Counted from the first letter of the stretch, positions 51,047-60,351 are shown. The stretch is DNA of 64,000 nucleotides from Novosphingobium malaysiense (GCF_000802225.1 NZ_JTDI01000005.1:310001-374000), one strand, 5' to 3'. The notes: a model not told the origin generated them from the letters alone. Numbers and translations are program-made.

Positions 51047-54000
51047 ATGAACCTGCCGCTTCTCAATCTCGCCGGGGCCGATGGCGCTGCCGGTACCACC
51101 AAAGCCGACAAGCTGCTCAACGTTGCCAGGGTGTTGGCCGACAGGCTGTCACGGTCTCATCCCATATTCCGCCGAGACCTCACGCAGCTGATGGCCGAGA
51201 CGTTTGGCGCATCGGACGCCGATGGCGCCTGGTCGATGCGCGATGCCTACGATGCTCTCGAGACCGGGCAGGTCCTGTTCCTGCAATGCAACGACTGGGA
51301 GCCTCGGCATGGTGACGATCCCCGTGCCGTGTTCGCTGCGCTTCTCGACATGCAAAAATGTTTGCCGACACAGACCTACCGGTCCGAAACACAGGTCGGT
51401 CTGCAGCAGTTCAGCACACCGCTAGCCCTGGCCTGGCTAGCAGCCATGGCAGCGCGAATTGTGCGGTCGGACCTCGTGCTCGAACCTTCAGCGGGGACCG
51501 GCATGCTCGCGGTCCATGCGGCACGGGCCGGTGCGCGGCTGCTGCTCAACGAACGCGATCCCGGCCGTGCCGCATTGCTGGGCATGGCGCTGGGCCGCGA
51601 GGTCAACACGCACGATGCCGAGTTCATCCACGACAAACTGCCTTCTGGCGCTTCACCCGACGTTGTTCTGATCAATCCGCCATTCAGCCGCAGCGAGGGG
51701 TGCGGCGCTGATCGTCATGCCGGCGCGCGCCATCTGCGCTCGGCACTTCTGCGGCTCGTCCATGGCGGGCGCTGCGTGGCGATCATGCCTCCGGGTTTCG
51801 CTTGTGACGGCAGCGCCTCGGCGGGCTACACCGCAGTGGCCGAGGTTGCGCCGCCGCGCATGGAACTGACGATCCTGGGCAGCCCTTTCGCCAAGCACGG
51901 CACGAGCATCGCGGTGCGTCTGCTTGTTTACGACAAGGGCTGGGCGGGGCCGGTGGAGCGCCACAGCGTCCATTCGCTGGAAGAGGCCTTGCCAGTCATT
52001 CTGGCACTGCCGCCCCGGCTTGATCCCTCGCCGACACCGCCACCTGCGGCGGCACTGCTGCAACCGCCAGTGCGCGCCGCGGCGCGGCCTGCCGCCTCGC
52101 CCTTGTTCTCGGGGCTCGCATCGTCGCGTCGCACCATACCCAGGCGGGACCCACACGTCGATGATGCGGCGAAACCGCTCGAATACACCGTGCGCGAGAC
52201 GCCGCTGCCAGCGGGCGATCCTGCCGGTATCTATGTACCCTGGCGGCTTTCCCGCCTCGAAATTCCCCGCGCTGCCGCGCACCCCGATCAGCTCGTGGAA
52301 TCTATCGCCATGGCTTCGGTCCTGCCGCCAGTGCCCAGCTACCATCCCATGCTGCAAGCCCGTGCCGTCGCCGCGCTCTCCGATGCCCAGCTCGAAACGG
52401 TGATCCAGGCCGGCGAGGCGTTCGAGCGCGATCTGCCTGGTGCCTTTGTGCCCAACGAAGCCGGCGATCAACTGGCCGAAGCCGCGGATGGATATGTCTA
52501 TCGCACCGGGTATTTCATTGGGGATGGCACGGGCGTGGGCAAGGGGCGCGAAGTCGCCGCCGCGATCCTCGACCAGTGGAACCGGGGACGGCGCAAGGCG
52601 GTGTGGATATCGCTTGCCTCCGGCCTCATCGAGGATGCCCGCCGCGATTGGGCAGCGCTCGGGGGGCTGCCCATCGATATCCAGCCGCTCGATGCCTTCC
52701 CGCTTGGCCAGCCGATTGACATGGCGAGCGGCATCCTGTTCCTGACTTACGCGAGTTTGCGATCTTCACGTCACGACGAGGCCTCACGGCTCCAGCAAAT
52801 CCGTGCCTGGCTGGACGAAGACTTCGAAGGCATGCTGGTCTTCGACGAGGCGCACGCCATGGCCAATGCCGCGGGAACAGAGACCGAGTTCGGCGCGGCC
52901 AAGGGCTCGGAGCAAGGGCTTGCCGGCGTGCGCTTGCAACATGCACTTCCCCGTGCGCGGGTGCTCTATGTCTCTGCGACTGGCGCTACCGATCCGGCGA
53001 ACCTGTGCTACGCCGCCCGTCTCGGCCTGTGGGGGCCGGGCACGGCCTTTCGCGACCGGGCCGGGTTCATGGCGGCGATGGAGGACGGCGGCATTGCCGC
53101 CATGGAAATTGTCGCACGCGATTTGAAGGCCATGGGGCTCTATACCGCCCGGGCTCTCAGCTTTTCCGGCGTTGAATACGAGGCCCTCGAACATAAGCTG
53201 ACGCCGGACCAAATCGCGATCTATGATGCTTATGCTGATAGTTGGAGCATCATTCACAGGCACCTGGATGAGGCCCTGAAAGCCACAGGCATTGTTGATC
53301 GCATGTCGGGGGATACCCTGAACTCGCAGGCCAAGGGTTCGGCACTCTCCCGCTTCGAAAGTGCCAAACAGCGATTCTTCAGCCAGGTGCTCCTGTCGAT
53401 GAAGATGCCGAGCCTGATCCGGGCGATCGAAGCCGAAGTGGCGGTCGGCCATGCCGCTGTCGTGCAACTGGTGACGACGGGGGAAGCCGTCCTTGAACGG
53501 CGCCTGTCAGGCCTGTCCGCGCAGGAACGCGCGCATCTCGTCGTCGACGTTTCGCCCAGGGACGGGCTGATCGACTATCTCAGAAATGCCTTTCCAACCC
53601 GGCAGATGCGGGTCTTCACGGCCAGTGACGGTACCGCCCGTTCCGAACTGATGGTCGATGAACATGGTACGCCGGTGCCGTGCCGCGAAGCCATGGCTGC
53701 GCGCGACGATCTGATCGAGCAGCTGTGCGGCATGCCGCCTATACCAGCCGCGCTCGATGCCTTGATCGCCCACTTCGGCAGCGATGCAGTCGCTGAAGTG
53801 ACTGGCCGGACCAAACGCATTGTTCTCGATCCGCACGGCAACCAGAAACTGGAATCGCGCAGCCCCGGCGCGCGCAAGGCTGACAGCGATGCCTTCATGG
53901 CCGGGCGCAAGCCGATCCTCGCCTTTTCCGATGCCGGCGGCACGGGGCGTTCCTACCACGCGGACCTGGGCAGCGGCAGCGCCGGGAAACGCCGCATTCA

Positions 54001-55339
54001 CTTCCTGCTCGAACCGGGCTGGAAGGCCGCCAGTGCCATCCAAGGGCTCGGGCGTACCCATCGCACCAACCAGGCAAGTGCGCCGGTCTTCCGCCCCGTT
54101 ACCACCGACTGCAAAGGCGAGCGACGGTTCATCAGCACGATCGCACGGCGGCTCGACAGCCTGGGGGCACTAACGCGCGGCCAGCGCCAGACCGGAGGTC
54201 AGAACCTGTTCGATCCGGCTGATAGCCTGGAAAGCACGCATGCGCGCGAAGCCCTGACCCAGTGGTATCGCCTGCTGCACGCCGGCAAGCTTTCCAGCAC
54301 AACACTTCCCGACTTCACCAACATGACCGGTCTCAAACTGGTCGAGGAAGACAGCGGCGCCCTGCTCGAACGCCTGCCGCCGATCCAGCGCTGGCTCAAT
54401 CGCATTCTGGCGCTCAGGATCGCGGTGCAAAATGCCATCTTCGAGGAATATGGCGGCCTCATCCAGGCCCGTATCGATGCTGCGCGCGAGGCGGGTACAC
54501 TCGATCTCGGGGTCGAGACCATTGTCGCCGAACGGATCGTGGTGCTTGGCGATGAGGTCCTGCGGACCGATCCGGTCACCGGTGCACAGACGCGCCTACT
54601 GCGCCTCGAACTGCACACCAAGCCTCGCACCACGTCATGGGCGCGGCTCACGCGCATGTGGGAAGGTACCGAGGGCGTTGCCTGGCTGCGGAACGGCCGC
54701 TCGGGCAAGGTCGCGCTGCGGGTTCCCTCCTGGTCGATCACCGATGACGAGGGGCGCCCGGTGCCCATGTGCCAACTGGTCCGGCCCACAGGAAGCGAAC
54801 GCCTGTCCGCGCATGCCCTGGAGGGCACCCACTGGCAGCCGATCGAGCAGGATGCGTTCCGCACATTGTGGGAGGCCGAAGTGACGGCAGCCTCGGTCCA
54901 GCTTGATGTCGAGACCATCAGCCTGGCGACCGGGCTCCTGCTGCCGGTCTGGCACAAGCTCCCATCGGACGATGTTCGGGTCTGGAGGATTACCGACAGG
55001 ACCGGCGAGGCTCTTCTCGGCCGGATCGTTGTGCCTGCCGCCGTCGAGAAGCTTCAGGCCGAATTTGGCCTGACGGCATCGGTGCGCCTGACCCCGGCCG
55101 AACTAGTTGCCGCAGCGCGCAGCGATGGTGGTGTTCCTGTCCCCGGGCTCGACGGCGTTCGTCTCGCCTCGGTCTTCGTCAACAACAGCCGCCGCCTGGA
55201 ACTGCGCGGGGCGGCCCCCGGTGACCGCGACTGGCTCAAGGCGCGGGGCTGCTTCACCGAGGTCATCCAGTACACCACGCGCATTTTCGTGCCCAGCGAT
55301 CGGGCTGAAGAGGTGCTGACGGCGATATCGCAAGGCTGA
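51047..55339 (+). CDS. Strawberry-notch family helicase with N-terminal methyltransferase-like domain
   Basis: This 1430-residue protein starts at ATG 51047 (MNLPLLNLAGADG). An N-terminal region has an adenine-methyltransferase layout: SAM-binding EPSAGTGMLAVHA (about 145) and the NPPF catalytic motif (about 210). A strawberry-notch helicase follows: Walker A GDGTGVGKGRE (about 490), DEAH (about 600), FSDAGGTGRSYHAD (about 960) and an arginine-finger region QGLGRTHRTNQ (about 1000). Such combined proteins are common on sphingomonad plasmids and resemble phage antirestriction proteins like P1 DarB. A role in protecting incoming plasmid DNA is inference. Confidence 0.88.
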   Translation: MNLPLLNLAGADGAAGTTKADKLLNVARVLADRLSRSHPIFRRDLTQLMAETFGASDADGAWSMRDAYDALETGQVLFLQCNDWEPRHGDDPRAVFAALLDMQKCLPTQTYRSETQVGLQQFSTPLALAWLAAMAARIVRSDLVLEPSAGTGMLAVHAARAGARLLLNERDPGRAALLGMALGREVNTHDAEFIHDKLPSGASPDVVLINPPFSRSEGCGADRHAGARHLRSALLRLVHGGRCVAIMPPGFACDGSASAGYTAVAEVAPPRMELTILGSPFAKHGTSIAVRLLVYDKGWAGPVERHSVHSLEEALPVILALPPRLDPSPTPPPAAALLQPPVRAAARPAASPLFSGLASSRRTIPRRDPHVDDAAKPLEYTVRETPLPAGDPAGIYVPWRLSRLEIPRAAAHPDQLVESIAMASVLPPVPSYHPMLQARAVAALSDAQLETVIQAGEAFERDLPGAFVPNEAGDQLAEAADGYVYRTGYFIGDGTGVGKGREVAAAILDQWNRGRRKAVWISLASGLIEDARRDWAALGGLPIDIQPLDAFPLGQPIDMASGILFLTYASLRSSRHDEASRLQQIRAWLDEDFEGMLVFDEAHAMANAAGTETEFGAAKGSEQGLAGVRLQHALPRARVLYVSATGATDPANLCYAARLGLWGPGTAFRDRAGFMAAMEDGGIAAMEIVARDLKAMGLYTARALSFSGVEYEALEHKLTPDQIAIYDAYADSWSIIHRHLDEALKATGIVDRMSGDTLNSQAKGSALSRFESAKQRFFSQVLLSMKMPSLIRAIEAEVAVGHAAVVQLVTTGEAVLERRLSGLSAQERAHLVVDVSPRDGLIDYLRNAFPTRQMRVFTASDGTARSELMVDEHGTPVPCREAMAARDDLIEQLCGMPPIPAALDALIAHFGSDAVAEVTGRTKRIVLDPHGNQKLESRSPGARKADSDAFMAGRKPILAFSDAGGTGRSYHADLGSGSAGKRRIHFLLEPGWKAASAIQGLGRTHRTNQASAPVFRPVTTDCKGERRFISTIARRLDSLGALTRGQRQTGGQNLFDPADSLESTHAREALTQWYRLLHAGKLSSTTLPDFTNMTGLKLVEEDSGALLERLPPIQRWLNRILALRIAVQNAIFEEYGGLIQARIDAAREAGTLDLGVETIVAERIVVLGDEVLRTDPVTGAQTRLLRLELHTKPRTTSWARLTRMWEGTEGVAWLRNGRSGKVALRVPSWSITDDEGRPVPMCQLVRPTGSERLSAHALEGTHWQPIEQDAFRTLWEAEVTAASVQLDVETISLATGLLLPVWHKLPSDDVRVWRITDRTGEALLGRIVVPAAVEKLQAEFGLTASVRLTPAELVAAARSDGGVPVPGLDGVRLASVFVNNSRRLELRGAAPGDRDWLKARGCFTEVIQYTTRIFVPSDRAEEVLTAISQG

Positions 55340-55396
55340 CCCGGCTTCGGCATCCGCACCATCACGCCCTGGCTCGTGAAGGGAGTGGGGGATGGG

Positions 55397-55426
55397 ATGT
55401 GCGTCCGATTGGCCGGGCGCACATTT
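55397..55426 (+). terminator. Hairpin between the helicase gene and the next gene
   Basis: ATGTGCG (55397-55403) pairs with CGCACAT (55418-55424), followed by TTC; inner bases add partial pairing. It may be a weak terminator or a leader hairpin, as it sits 29 bases before the next start. Confidence 0.45.
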
Positions 55427-55452
55427 CTGAACCTCAAATAAGGAGAACCCAG

Positions 55453-55938
55453 ATGGCTGACCGGGCAAGTGCGTCGATCCGCATTGGCGGCGTGATTCCT
55501 CATTCGTGTATTTCCGGCCTCTTCGAAGCGATCGAGCTCGACGGAGGGCGGGCCGATTGGGAAGGCGAACAAGTCGATCCTGCATCGCTGCGTTCCGGCG
55601 AGACCCTCGCGGCCTTCGCCTATGCGCAGCCTGGCGGCATGTTCGAGTGGACCGAGCAGTTCTGCGAAGACCATGGCATCGCCTTTGTGCGCGATTCCGG
55701 CAGCTGCAGCGGCGCGTTCGGCCCCGAGCGCGTGGTCTTTTTCAGCACCGGCACGCCTGCACAGTTCGACATGACCGAGAATGAGGAAATCGTCTTGGCC
55801 CTGAGCATGATCCGCGCGCTCGGAACCATGGAGGCGATCGAAGCTTGGTTCGAAAGCGCGGAGTTTCAGCCGCCGCCGATCAATATCGCAGGTGGCACTG
55901 CGGACACCGTCGAGAATGGGGAGACGGACAATGGCTGA
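55453..55938 (+). CDS. Plasmid protein of unknown function (161 aa)
   Basis: This 161-residue protein begins MADRASASIRIGGVIPHSC after an AAGGAG site. It contains EAIELDGGRADWEGEQVDP and ALSMIRALGTMEAIEAWFES. No family is recognised. It has no signal peptide or membrane segment. Its stop region overlaps the next gene by eight bases, so the two are co-translated. Placement between the helicase and other small plasmid genes suggests a plasmid maintenance or transfer-related role, but nothing in the sequence specifies it. Confidence 0.55.
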   Translation: MADRASASIRIGGVIPHSCISGLFEAIELDGGRADWEGEQVDPASLRSGETLAAFAYAQPGGMFEWTEQFCEDHGIAFVRDSGSCSGAFGPERVVFFSTGTPAQFDMTENEEIVLALSMIRALGTMEAIEAWFESAEFQPPPINIAGGTADTVENGETDNG

Positions 55939-56566
55939 CTCTTACGTGCAGGGCAGTTTCACCTTCAGCTGCACCCATGCCGAACTGGCACTGATCGAGG
56001 AGGCATTCGAGGCGAGCTACGCTTTCATGGCCGAAGATACGCCCAAGGACCCGTCCCCGGAGTTTCTGGCTGCCTTTCCGCCGGTCAATTCAGGCGATCT
56101 GTGGAACGGGTTTCTTGCCATCTTTCCCGATCCGGATTTTCCGGACTTCGGGGTGGAATTCGAAGCCGAAAACCCGCGTGACCGTCCGGAACTATCCACC
56201 GTCTGCCTCTATTCGACCACTGACTTCCAGCCGGATGCTCTCGCGCAGCTGATCCGGCATTGCTGCCAGGAAACCCTGCGTCAGGCGCCCATCGGGTTCG
56301 AATGGGCATGCAGTTGCTCTCGTCCCAAGGTGGGTGAATTCGGGGGCGGGGCCTGCGCGATCTTTGCCGATGGTATGGTCTTCAAGACCACAGGCGCCGT
56401 GCTGAATGACATGCTGTCGCGAAAATCTCATGCAGCCACTGCCGCCGAAAGCCGCAACGGCTGGAGCGAGGATCCCGAATACCCCGTCGCCGACTGGCAG
56501 GCCGAAGTTGCCGATGGCGGCACACGGCTTGGTTACTGGGCCTGGGTTGCCTTGGACCGGGCCTGA
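55931..56566 (+). CDS. Plasmid protein of unknown function (211 aa)
   Basis: This 211-residue protein starts at ATG 55931 (MADSYVQGSFTFSCTHAEL), overlapping the previous gene by eight bases, after GGGGAG. It contains ELALIEEAFEASYAFMAED and EFGGGACAIFADGMVFKTT. No family or catalytic motif is recognised. The Ser/Cys-rich ending WACSCSRPKVG is unusual. It is likely translated together with the upstream 161-residue protein. Confidence 0.55.
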   Translation: MADSYVQGSFTFSCTHAELALIEEAFEASYAFMAEDTPKDPSPEFLAAFPPVNSGDLWNGFLAIFPDPDFPDFGVEFEAENPRDRPELSTVCLYSTTDFQPDALAQLIRHCCQETLRQAPIGFEWACSCSRPKVGEFGGGACAIFADGMVFKTTGAVLNDMLSRKSHAATAAESRNGWSEDPEYPVADWQAEVADGGTRLGYWAWVALDRA

Positions 56567-56593
56567 CCCTCCTTCCTCATTGAAAAGGATACG

Positions 56594-57298
56594 ATGATGC
56601 CATCCACCACCCCGGTGGAGGCGCCTGCGCGCCTCTACAGCGAGACCCCCTACGACGAGCGGGGTAATTTCCATTACCAGGGCGACCTCTATCGTGCGTC
56701 CGAGGACCTGAGCACATTGTGCCGCCGGATCGAAACGCACCTTGCAAGCTATTTCCCTGAAATCCGCTTCGTCCTTCGCAGCGAGGGATTTACCGGCGGC
56801 CGCAAGATCACGGCCGAAGTTCTCGACGCTCCGGGCGATCTGTCCACGCGCGACGCGCAGGAGACGTTCATTACGACGGTGCGCGATCAGATCGAGCGCT
56901 TCGGCTTTTGCCGCACCAACCCGCTCCAGGATTACTGGAACTGCTCGTTCTATGCGGAAGTCGCCATAAGGCAGGCCTACTGGGCGGCGCTTGCGACCCG
57001 GCGCGGGAAGGCCAATCCGGTCGCCAGTCTCGTCTCGCTCGCGAGCTTCAGGAAGCGTCTCAAACCCGGCGATACCCTCACTCTCCTGCACGCGCCCTTC
57101 AACCATCGCGCGCTGGGCGCGGCGCGCAAGGTGATCCAGGTCCGCTCGCGGGATTTCGTGTTCGAAGGGCGCAGCTACTGTGACTTCCCGCGCGCCAGCA
57201 ATTTTGCCTGTGATGGACGCCTGGTGCGGATCGCGATCGGGAATGAACACGATCCGGATGCGCATCTCCTTTACGAATGGCGAGCCATCGGCGGGTGA
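56594..57298 (+). CDS. Plasmid protein of unknown function, LPD29-like
   Basis: This 234-residue protein contains a segment resembling the LPD29 domain of large polyvalent phage and plasmid proteins: THLASYFPEIRFVLRSEGF, TGGRKITAEVLDAPGD and QDYWNCSFYAEVA. The C-terminal half (HAPFNHRALGAARKVIQVRS) is not assigned. It may be an accessory protein that modifies or protects DNA during transfer, as proposed for other LPD families, but no catalytic residues stand out. The match to LPD29 is tentative. Confidence 0.5.
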   Translation: MMPSTTPVEAPARLYSETPYDERGNFHYQGDLYRASEDLSTLCRRIETHLASYFPEIRFVLRSEGFTGGRKITAEVLDAPGDLSTRDAQETFITTVRDQIERFGFCRTNPLQDYWNCSFYAEVAIRQAYWAALATRRGKANPVASLVSLASFRKRLKPGDTLTLLHAPFNHRALGAARKVIQVRSRDFVFEGRSYCDFPRASNFACDGRLVRIAIGNEHDPDAHLLYEWRAIGG

Positions 57299-57330
57299 CG
57301 CCGTGCGGGACAGGTCCTGCAAGCATGCCG

Positions 57331-57366
57331 CGAAGGGGAGGAGGTGGGGAAGGGCGAGTGCGGGGC
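57331..57366 (+). repeat. Purine-rich leader element upstream of the DUF932 gene
   Basis: This G-rich tract contains GAGGAGGTGGGGAAGGGC (57338-57355), which matches the tract at 47831-47851 apart from a two-base gap. It lies about 60 bases before the DUF932 start and may be a shared regulatory leader. Confidence 0.4.
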
Positions 57367-57413
57367 AAGCGACGCTCCGGCTCATGTCCCTTTCCCCTTC
57401 CGAGGAGCCTGCC

Positions 57414-58619
57414 ATGACCACATTCGCCCGCATCATCGAGAACCCGTCTGACGCGCCCGCCAGCGGCGGATACCGCGTCGATATCTCGCGCGGCCAGAAT
57501 ATCTCGCGCGTTTCGTCCGAATGGTTCTCGCGCCCCGACGATGAACGCTATCTCTCGCTCACCGACCTTCACGCCAGCGTGCGCCGCCGGGCCGACCAGG
57601 CCACAACACGCATCGTCGAAAGCAGGCAGGTGCGTGTCGAGGCGCGCAGCGAGGATCCGGAACTGCTCACGCTGATCGCGCCCGGCGACGACACGCCGAT
57701 CGCGCCGACCAACTGGTCCTTCGGGCAGCTCGCGAGCCTGGTAGGCGCGCCCGCCTCCTATCTGCGTACGCTTCCCGCAGCACTTGCCGGCATCAACATG
57801 CAACATGGCTTGCTCTCGCACCGCGGTGAGCAGGTGAAGTTGCTCCAGACCGACGACGGTCGCACCGAACTGCGTGCGGTCACTGGCCCCGATTATGGCC
57901 GCATCTGGGATCACGAACTGGTGAGCGCGGTCATGCGGATTGCCGGAGATGGCGTTGGCGATACCCGCTGGAAGGTCCCCGGCGTGCTCGACTGGGGCTC
58001 GATGGTCTACAACCCCCATGTCGATGTCAGCAGCGAAACGACGACGCTCTATGCCTCCGACCGCGATGTCTTCCTGTTCCTGGTCGATGACACCCATCCG
58101 ATCGAGGCCGGCAAGCTGCCCAATGGCGAGCCCGATCTCTTCTTCCGCGGCTTCTATGCCTGGAACTCCGAGGTTGGCTCCAAGACGCTGGGAATCGCGA
58201 CGTTTTACCTTCGCGCGGTGTGTATGAATCGAAACTTGTGGGGCGTCGAGAACTTCGAGGAAATCAACATCCGCCACTCGAAATTTGCCGCAAACCGTTT
58301 CGCGCATGAGGCTGCACCTGCCTTGGCGCACTTCGCGGATTCCTCGCCCCGGAGCTTCGTCGACGGCATCAAACAGGCCCGCGAGCGCATTGTTGCCCGC
58401 AAGGACGAGGACCGCGAGGATTTCCTGAGGAAGCGCGGCTTTTCCAAGGCCGAGACCGGCAAGATCATTGCCACTGTGCTCGCCGAGGAAGGTCGTCCGC
58501 CCGAGAGCCTCTATGACTTCGTGCAGGGCATTACTGCCCACGCGCGGAGCAAGACCAACCAGGACGCCCGGCTCGAGATCGAGGGCAAGGCGCGCAAGAT
58601 CCTCGAAAAGGTCAATTGA
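57414..58619 (+). CDS. DUF932 (phage/plasmid-like TIGR03299) protein
   Basis: This 401-residue protein starts MTTFARIIENPSDAPASG at ATG 57414 after GAGGAG. It contains the DUF932 core: APTNWSFGQLASLVGAPASY, RAVTGPDYGRIWDHELVSAV, DVFLFLVDDTHPIE and FFRGFYAWNSEVGSKTLGIA. The family is widespread on plasmids and phages without a known activity. It sits among other small sphingomonad plasmid genes and is followed by a strong hairpin. A role in plasmid biology is likely; the mechanism is unknown. Confidence 0.85.
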   Translation: MTTFARIIENPSDAPASGGYRVDISRGQNISRVSSEWFSRPDDERYLSLTDLHASVRRRADQATTRIVESRQVRVEARSEDPELLTLIAPGDDTPIAPTNWSFGQLASLVGAPASYLRTLPAALAGINMQHGLLSHRGEQVKLLQTDDGRTELRAVTGPDYGRIWDHELVSAVMRIAGDGVGDTRWKVPGVLDWGSMVYNPHVDVSSETTTLYASDRDVFLFLVDDTHPIEAGKLPNGEPDLFFRGFYAWNSEVGSKTLGIATFYLRAVCMNRNLWGVENFEEINIRHSKFAANRFAHEAAPALAHFADSSPRSFVDGIKQARERIVARKDEDREDFLRKRGFSKAETGKIIATVLAEEGRPPESLYDFVQGITAHARSKTNQDARLEIEGKARKILEKVN

Positions 58620-58625
58620 ACCGCC

Positions 58626-58663
58626 ACGTGCCGGCCGCGTGATCCTCGCATTGGCCGGCACGT
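58626..58663 (+). terminator. Long-stem hairpin after the DUF932 gene
   Basis: A perfect 11-bp stem, ACGTGCCGGCC (58626-58636) with GGCCGGCACGT (58653-58663), is followed by a short TTTT at 58669-58672. It probably ends the DUF932 transcript. Confidence 0.6.
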
Positions 58664-58692
58664 CTCCATTTTCACTACTGTTGGAGGTGCCT

Positions 58693-58980
58693 GTGGAATT
58701 CGGGCGCTATCTTGTGCTCAGCACATCCCATGTGCGCCTGAGCACAGCCGAGCGGCTCGATGCCTGGGCCGGACTCGATCGCTCGCTTCGGCCGCTGGCC
58801 GTCGCTTCGACACATGAAGGCTGGTTCGTGGCCAGCCGCGAGATCCCCGAACCTTACCGCCGGAAGGTTCCCCTCGAGCTGCTGGCGGCCATGCGCTTTG
58901 CCCGGGATCTGGGGTGCAGCTACCTGCTGTTTGACTGCGATGCCGACGTCATCGATGCCCTGCCGGTGTTCCCGTGGTGA
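58693..58980 (+). CDS. Small DUF5983-like plasmid protein
   Basis: This 95-residue protein starts at GTG 58693, six bases after GGAGG. The sequence MEFGRYLVLSTSHVRLSTAE, THEGWFVASREIPE and LGCSYLLFDCDADVIDALP looks like the DUF5983 family found on plasmids. Function is unknown. It follows the terminator of the DUF932 gene, so it may have its own promoter. A gap to 59150 after it holds no gene I can support. Confidence 0.6.
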   Translation: MEFGRYLVLSTSHVRLSTAERLDAWAGLDRSLRPLAVASTHEGWFVASREIPEPYRRKVPLELLAAMRFARDLGCSYLLFDCDADVIDALPVFPW

Positions 58981-59150
58981 ACGGCATGAGCCCTGCCGAC
59001 GTTCCGCAGAGCGTGCCTGTCGTTGCGCCCTAGGGCATGCAATTGCGGTGATGGCGCATCTGCGCGATCTTGAGAATGGCGCGAGCGGTTGACGATCAGC
59101 TGGCTCGGGCACAGCCGAAGATCACCACGCCCCCGGACTGGAGACGCTTC

Positions 59151-59357
59151 ATGCACAATGCCAATTTCAGTCACGGGCTATCGCCGCGGCGAGCAGAACT
59201 CACGAGCTTCGATCAGGCTTATAATGTTGCCCTTCGCGCGCGCCGGCAAACGGGCATGCGCCAGTTTATCGTCGCCACCGGCAATCCGTTTCAGCCTATC
59301 CGCACAAGCTGTCTGGCGCCTGGCAACGACGAAATCATTCTCGCGCTTGTCGCATGA
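59151..59357 (+). CDS. Small hypothetical protein
   Basis: This 68-residue protein starts at ATG 59151 with GGAG seven bases upstream and reads MHNANFSHGLSPRRAELTSF, then DQAYNVALRARRQTGMRQFI. No family is recognised. An upstream in-frame extension to 59070 is unlikely. It lies just before the vapBC module but is not obviously part of it. It could be non-coding. Confidence 0.4.
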   Translation: MHNANFSHGLSPRRAELTSFDQAYNVALRARRQTGMRQFIVATGNPFQPIRTSCLAPGNDEIILALVA

Positions 59358-59442
59358 AGGGACTGGCCATTCGCCTGACCTGCTGCCGTCAATCGTTGTA
59401 GAGCTAATCTGTAACCATCGGCGCATGACAAGAGGTGCAAGT

Positions 59443-59470
59443 TGTGGCATATATTCTCATTCATGTCACA
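59443..59470. promoter_or_regulatory. Candidate VapB operator (inverted repeat)
   Basis: TGTGGCAT (59443-59450) and ATGTCACA (59463-59470) form an inverted repeat with one mismatch, 32 bases before the vapB start. Toxin-antitoxin operons are usually autoregulated by VapB or VapBC binding such a site. Confidence 0.4.
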
Positions 59471-59501
59471 ATGTTGATCATTAGCCATATAGGCCTGCGC
59501 T

Positions 59502-59747
59502 ATGACAATCCAGATTTCGATAACACCCAGCGGCAGGCTGAGCTTGCCCGCCGATATCCGCAAGCGGCTCGGCCTTGCAGGGGGCGGCTCGCTGATCGTC
59601 GAGGAAACCCCTGATGGCGTGATCTTGCGCACTGTTGCCCAGTCGGTCGCGCATGCTCGCGCGCTCGCCCGGAAATATACCGCTGACCGGCCTGATGCCT
59701 CGGTCGATGCGTTTCTCGCGAACCGTCGTGAAGACAGCGGGGCATGA
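59502..59747 (+). CDS. vapB: VapB-type antitoxin (AbrB/MazE fold)
   Basis: This 81-residue AbrB/SpoVT-fold antitoxin begins MTIQISITPSGRLSLPADIR, with the swapped-hairpin DNA-binding part (RLSLPADIRKRLGLAGGGSL), and ends with a toxin-binding tail (DASVDAFLANRREDSGA). It overlaps the toxin gene by ATGA. The antitoxin neutralises VapC and represses the operon through the palindrome upstream. On a plasmid this gives post-segregational stability. Confidence 0.88.
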   Translation: MTIQISITPSGRLSLPADIRKRLGLAGGGSLIVEETPDGVILRTVAQSVAHARALARKYTADRPDASVDAFLANRREDSGA

Positions 59748-60133
59748 GCGCATTCATTCTCGATGCGTCCGCGCTCCTGGCCATGCTCCGGGAGGAGCCG
59801 GGCGGTGACAAAGTGGCCGAAGCGCTTGGCGATGCGCGCATGAGCGTGGTCAACTACGCGGAAGTCGTCAGCCACTTCATTCATAATGGCATGCCCCCAC
59901 ACGAAGTAGATGACATGCTGCATCCCTTGCCAATCTCCCTTGTTCCGGCTGATCCCGATATCGCGCGGCTTGCGGGGCACTTGCGCGTTTTGACTGCCGA
60001 CGCCGGACTGTCCCTGGGCGACCGCTTCTGTCTGGCCCTGGCCTCGATCGAGAATGTGCCGGCCTGGACATCGGACCGACAGTGGAGCGCAGTTGCCGAA
60101 AAGGTCGGTGTTGAAGTGGTCGCCATTCGTTGA
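59744..60133 (+). CDS. vapC: VapC-type PIN-domain toxin
   Basis: This 129-residue PIN-domain ribonuclease has the four acidic active-site residues in place: D7 (LDASALLAM), E40 (VNYAEVV), D93 (SLGDRFCLA) and D111 (TSDRQW). VapC toxins cut specific RNAs, often initiator tRNA or a conserved rRNA loop, when antitoxin is lost. It overlaps vapB by four bases, the usual order. A parD-like remnant overlaps its end, suggesting a past toxin-antitoxin exchange here. Confidence 0.92.
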   Translation: MSAFILDASALLAMLREEPGGDKVAEALGDARMSVVNYAEVVSHFIHNGMPPHEVDDMLHPLPISLVPADPDIARLAGHLRVLTADAGLSLGDRFCLALASIENVPAWTSDRQWSAVAEKVGVEVVAIR

Positions 60134-60351
60134 ATACGGATGGAACGGGCCGTCGACCCTATCGTCGAACCGCTAGCGATAGCCTTGGTTTGCTCAAGGA
60201 AGAGGAAGCAACGCGTCAGGTGCGGCTCCATGCGCTTCGCGCCGAGATCGAGCATGGCGCCACCAGCGGCCCCGGCATTTCCGGCGATCAGGTATTCGCG
60301 AACGCCCGCAAACGGATCGCCGGCATCGCCGCCGGCGCTACGAACAGGTGA
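60130..60351 (+). pseudogene. Remnant of a ParD-type antitoxin gene
   Basis: The frame encodes GLLKEEEATRQVRLHALRAE and SGPGISGDQVFANARKRIAG, which resembles the C-terminal toxin-binding part of ParD antitoxins. The N-terminal ribbon-helix-helix is missing; only unrelated residues precede it. No ParE toxin follows: 60352-60537 contains no gene I recognise. It starts inside the vapC stop. A decayed parDE module is the likely origin. Confidence 0.55.
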
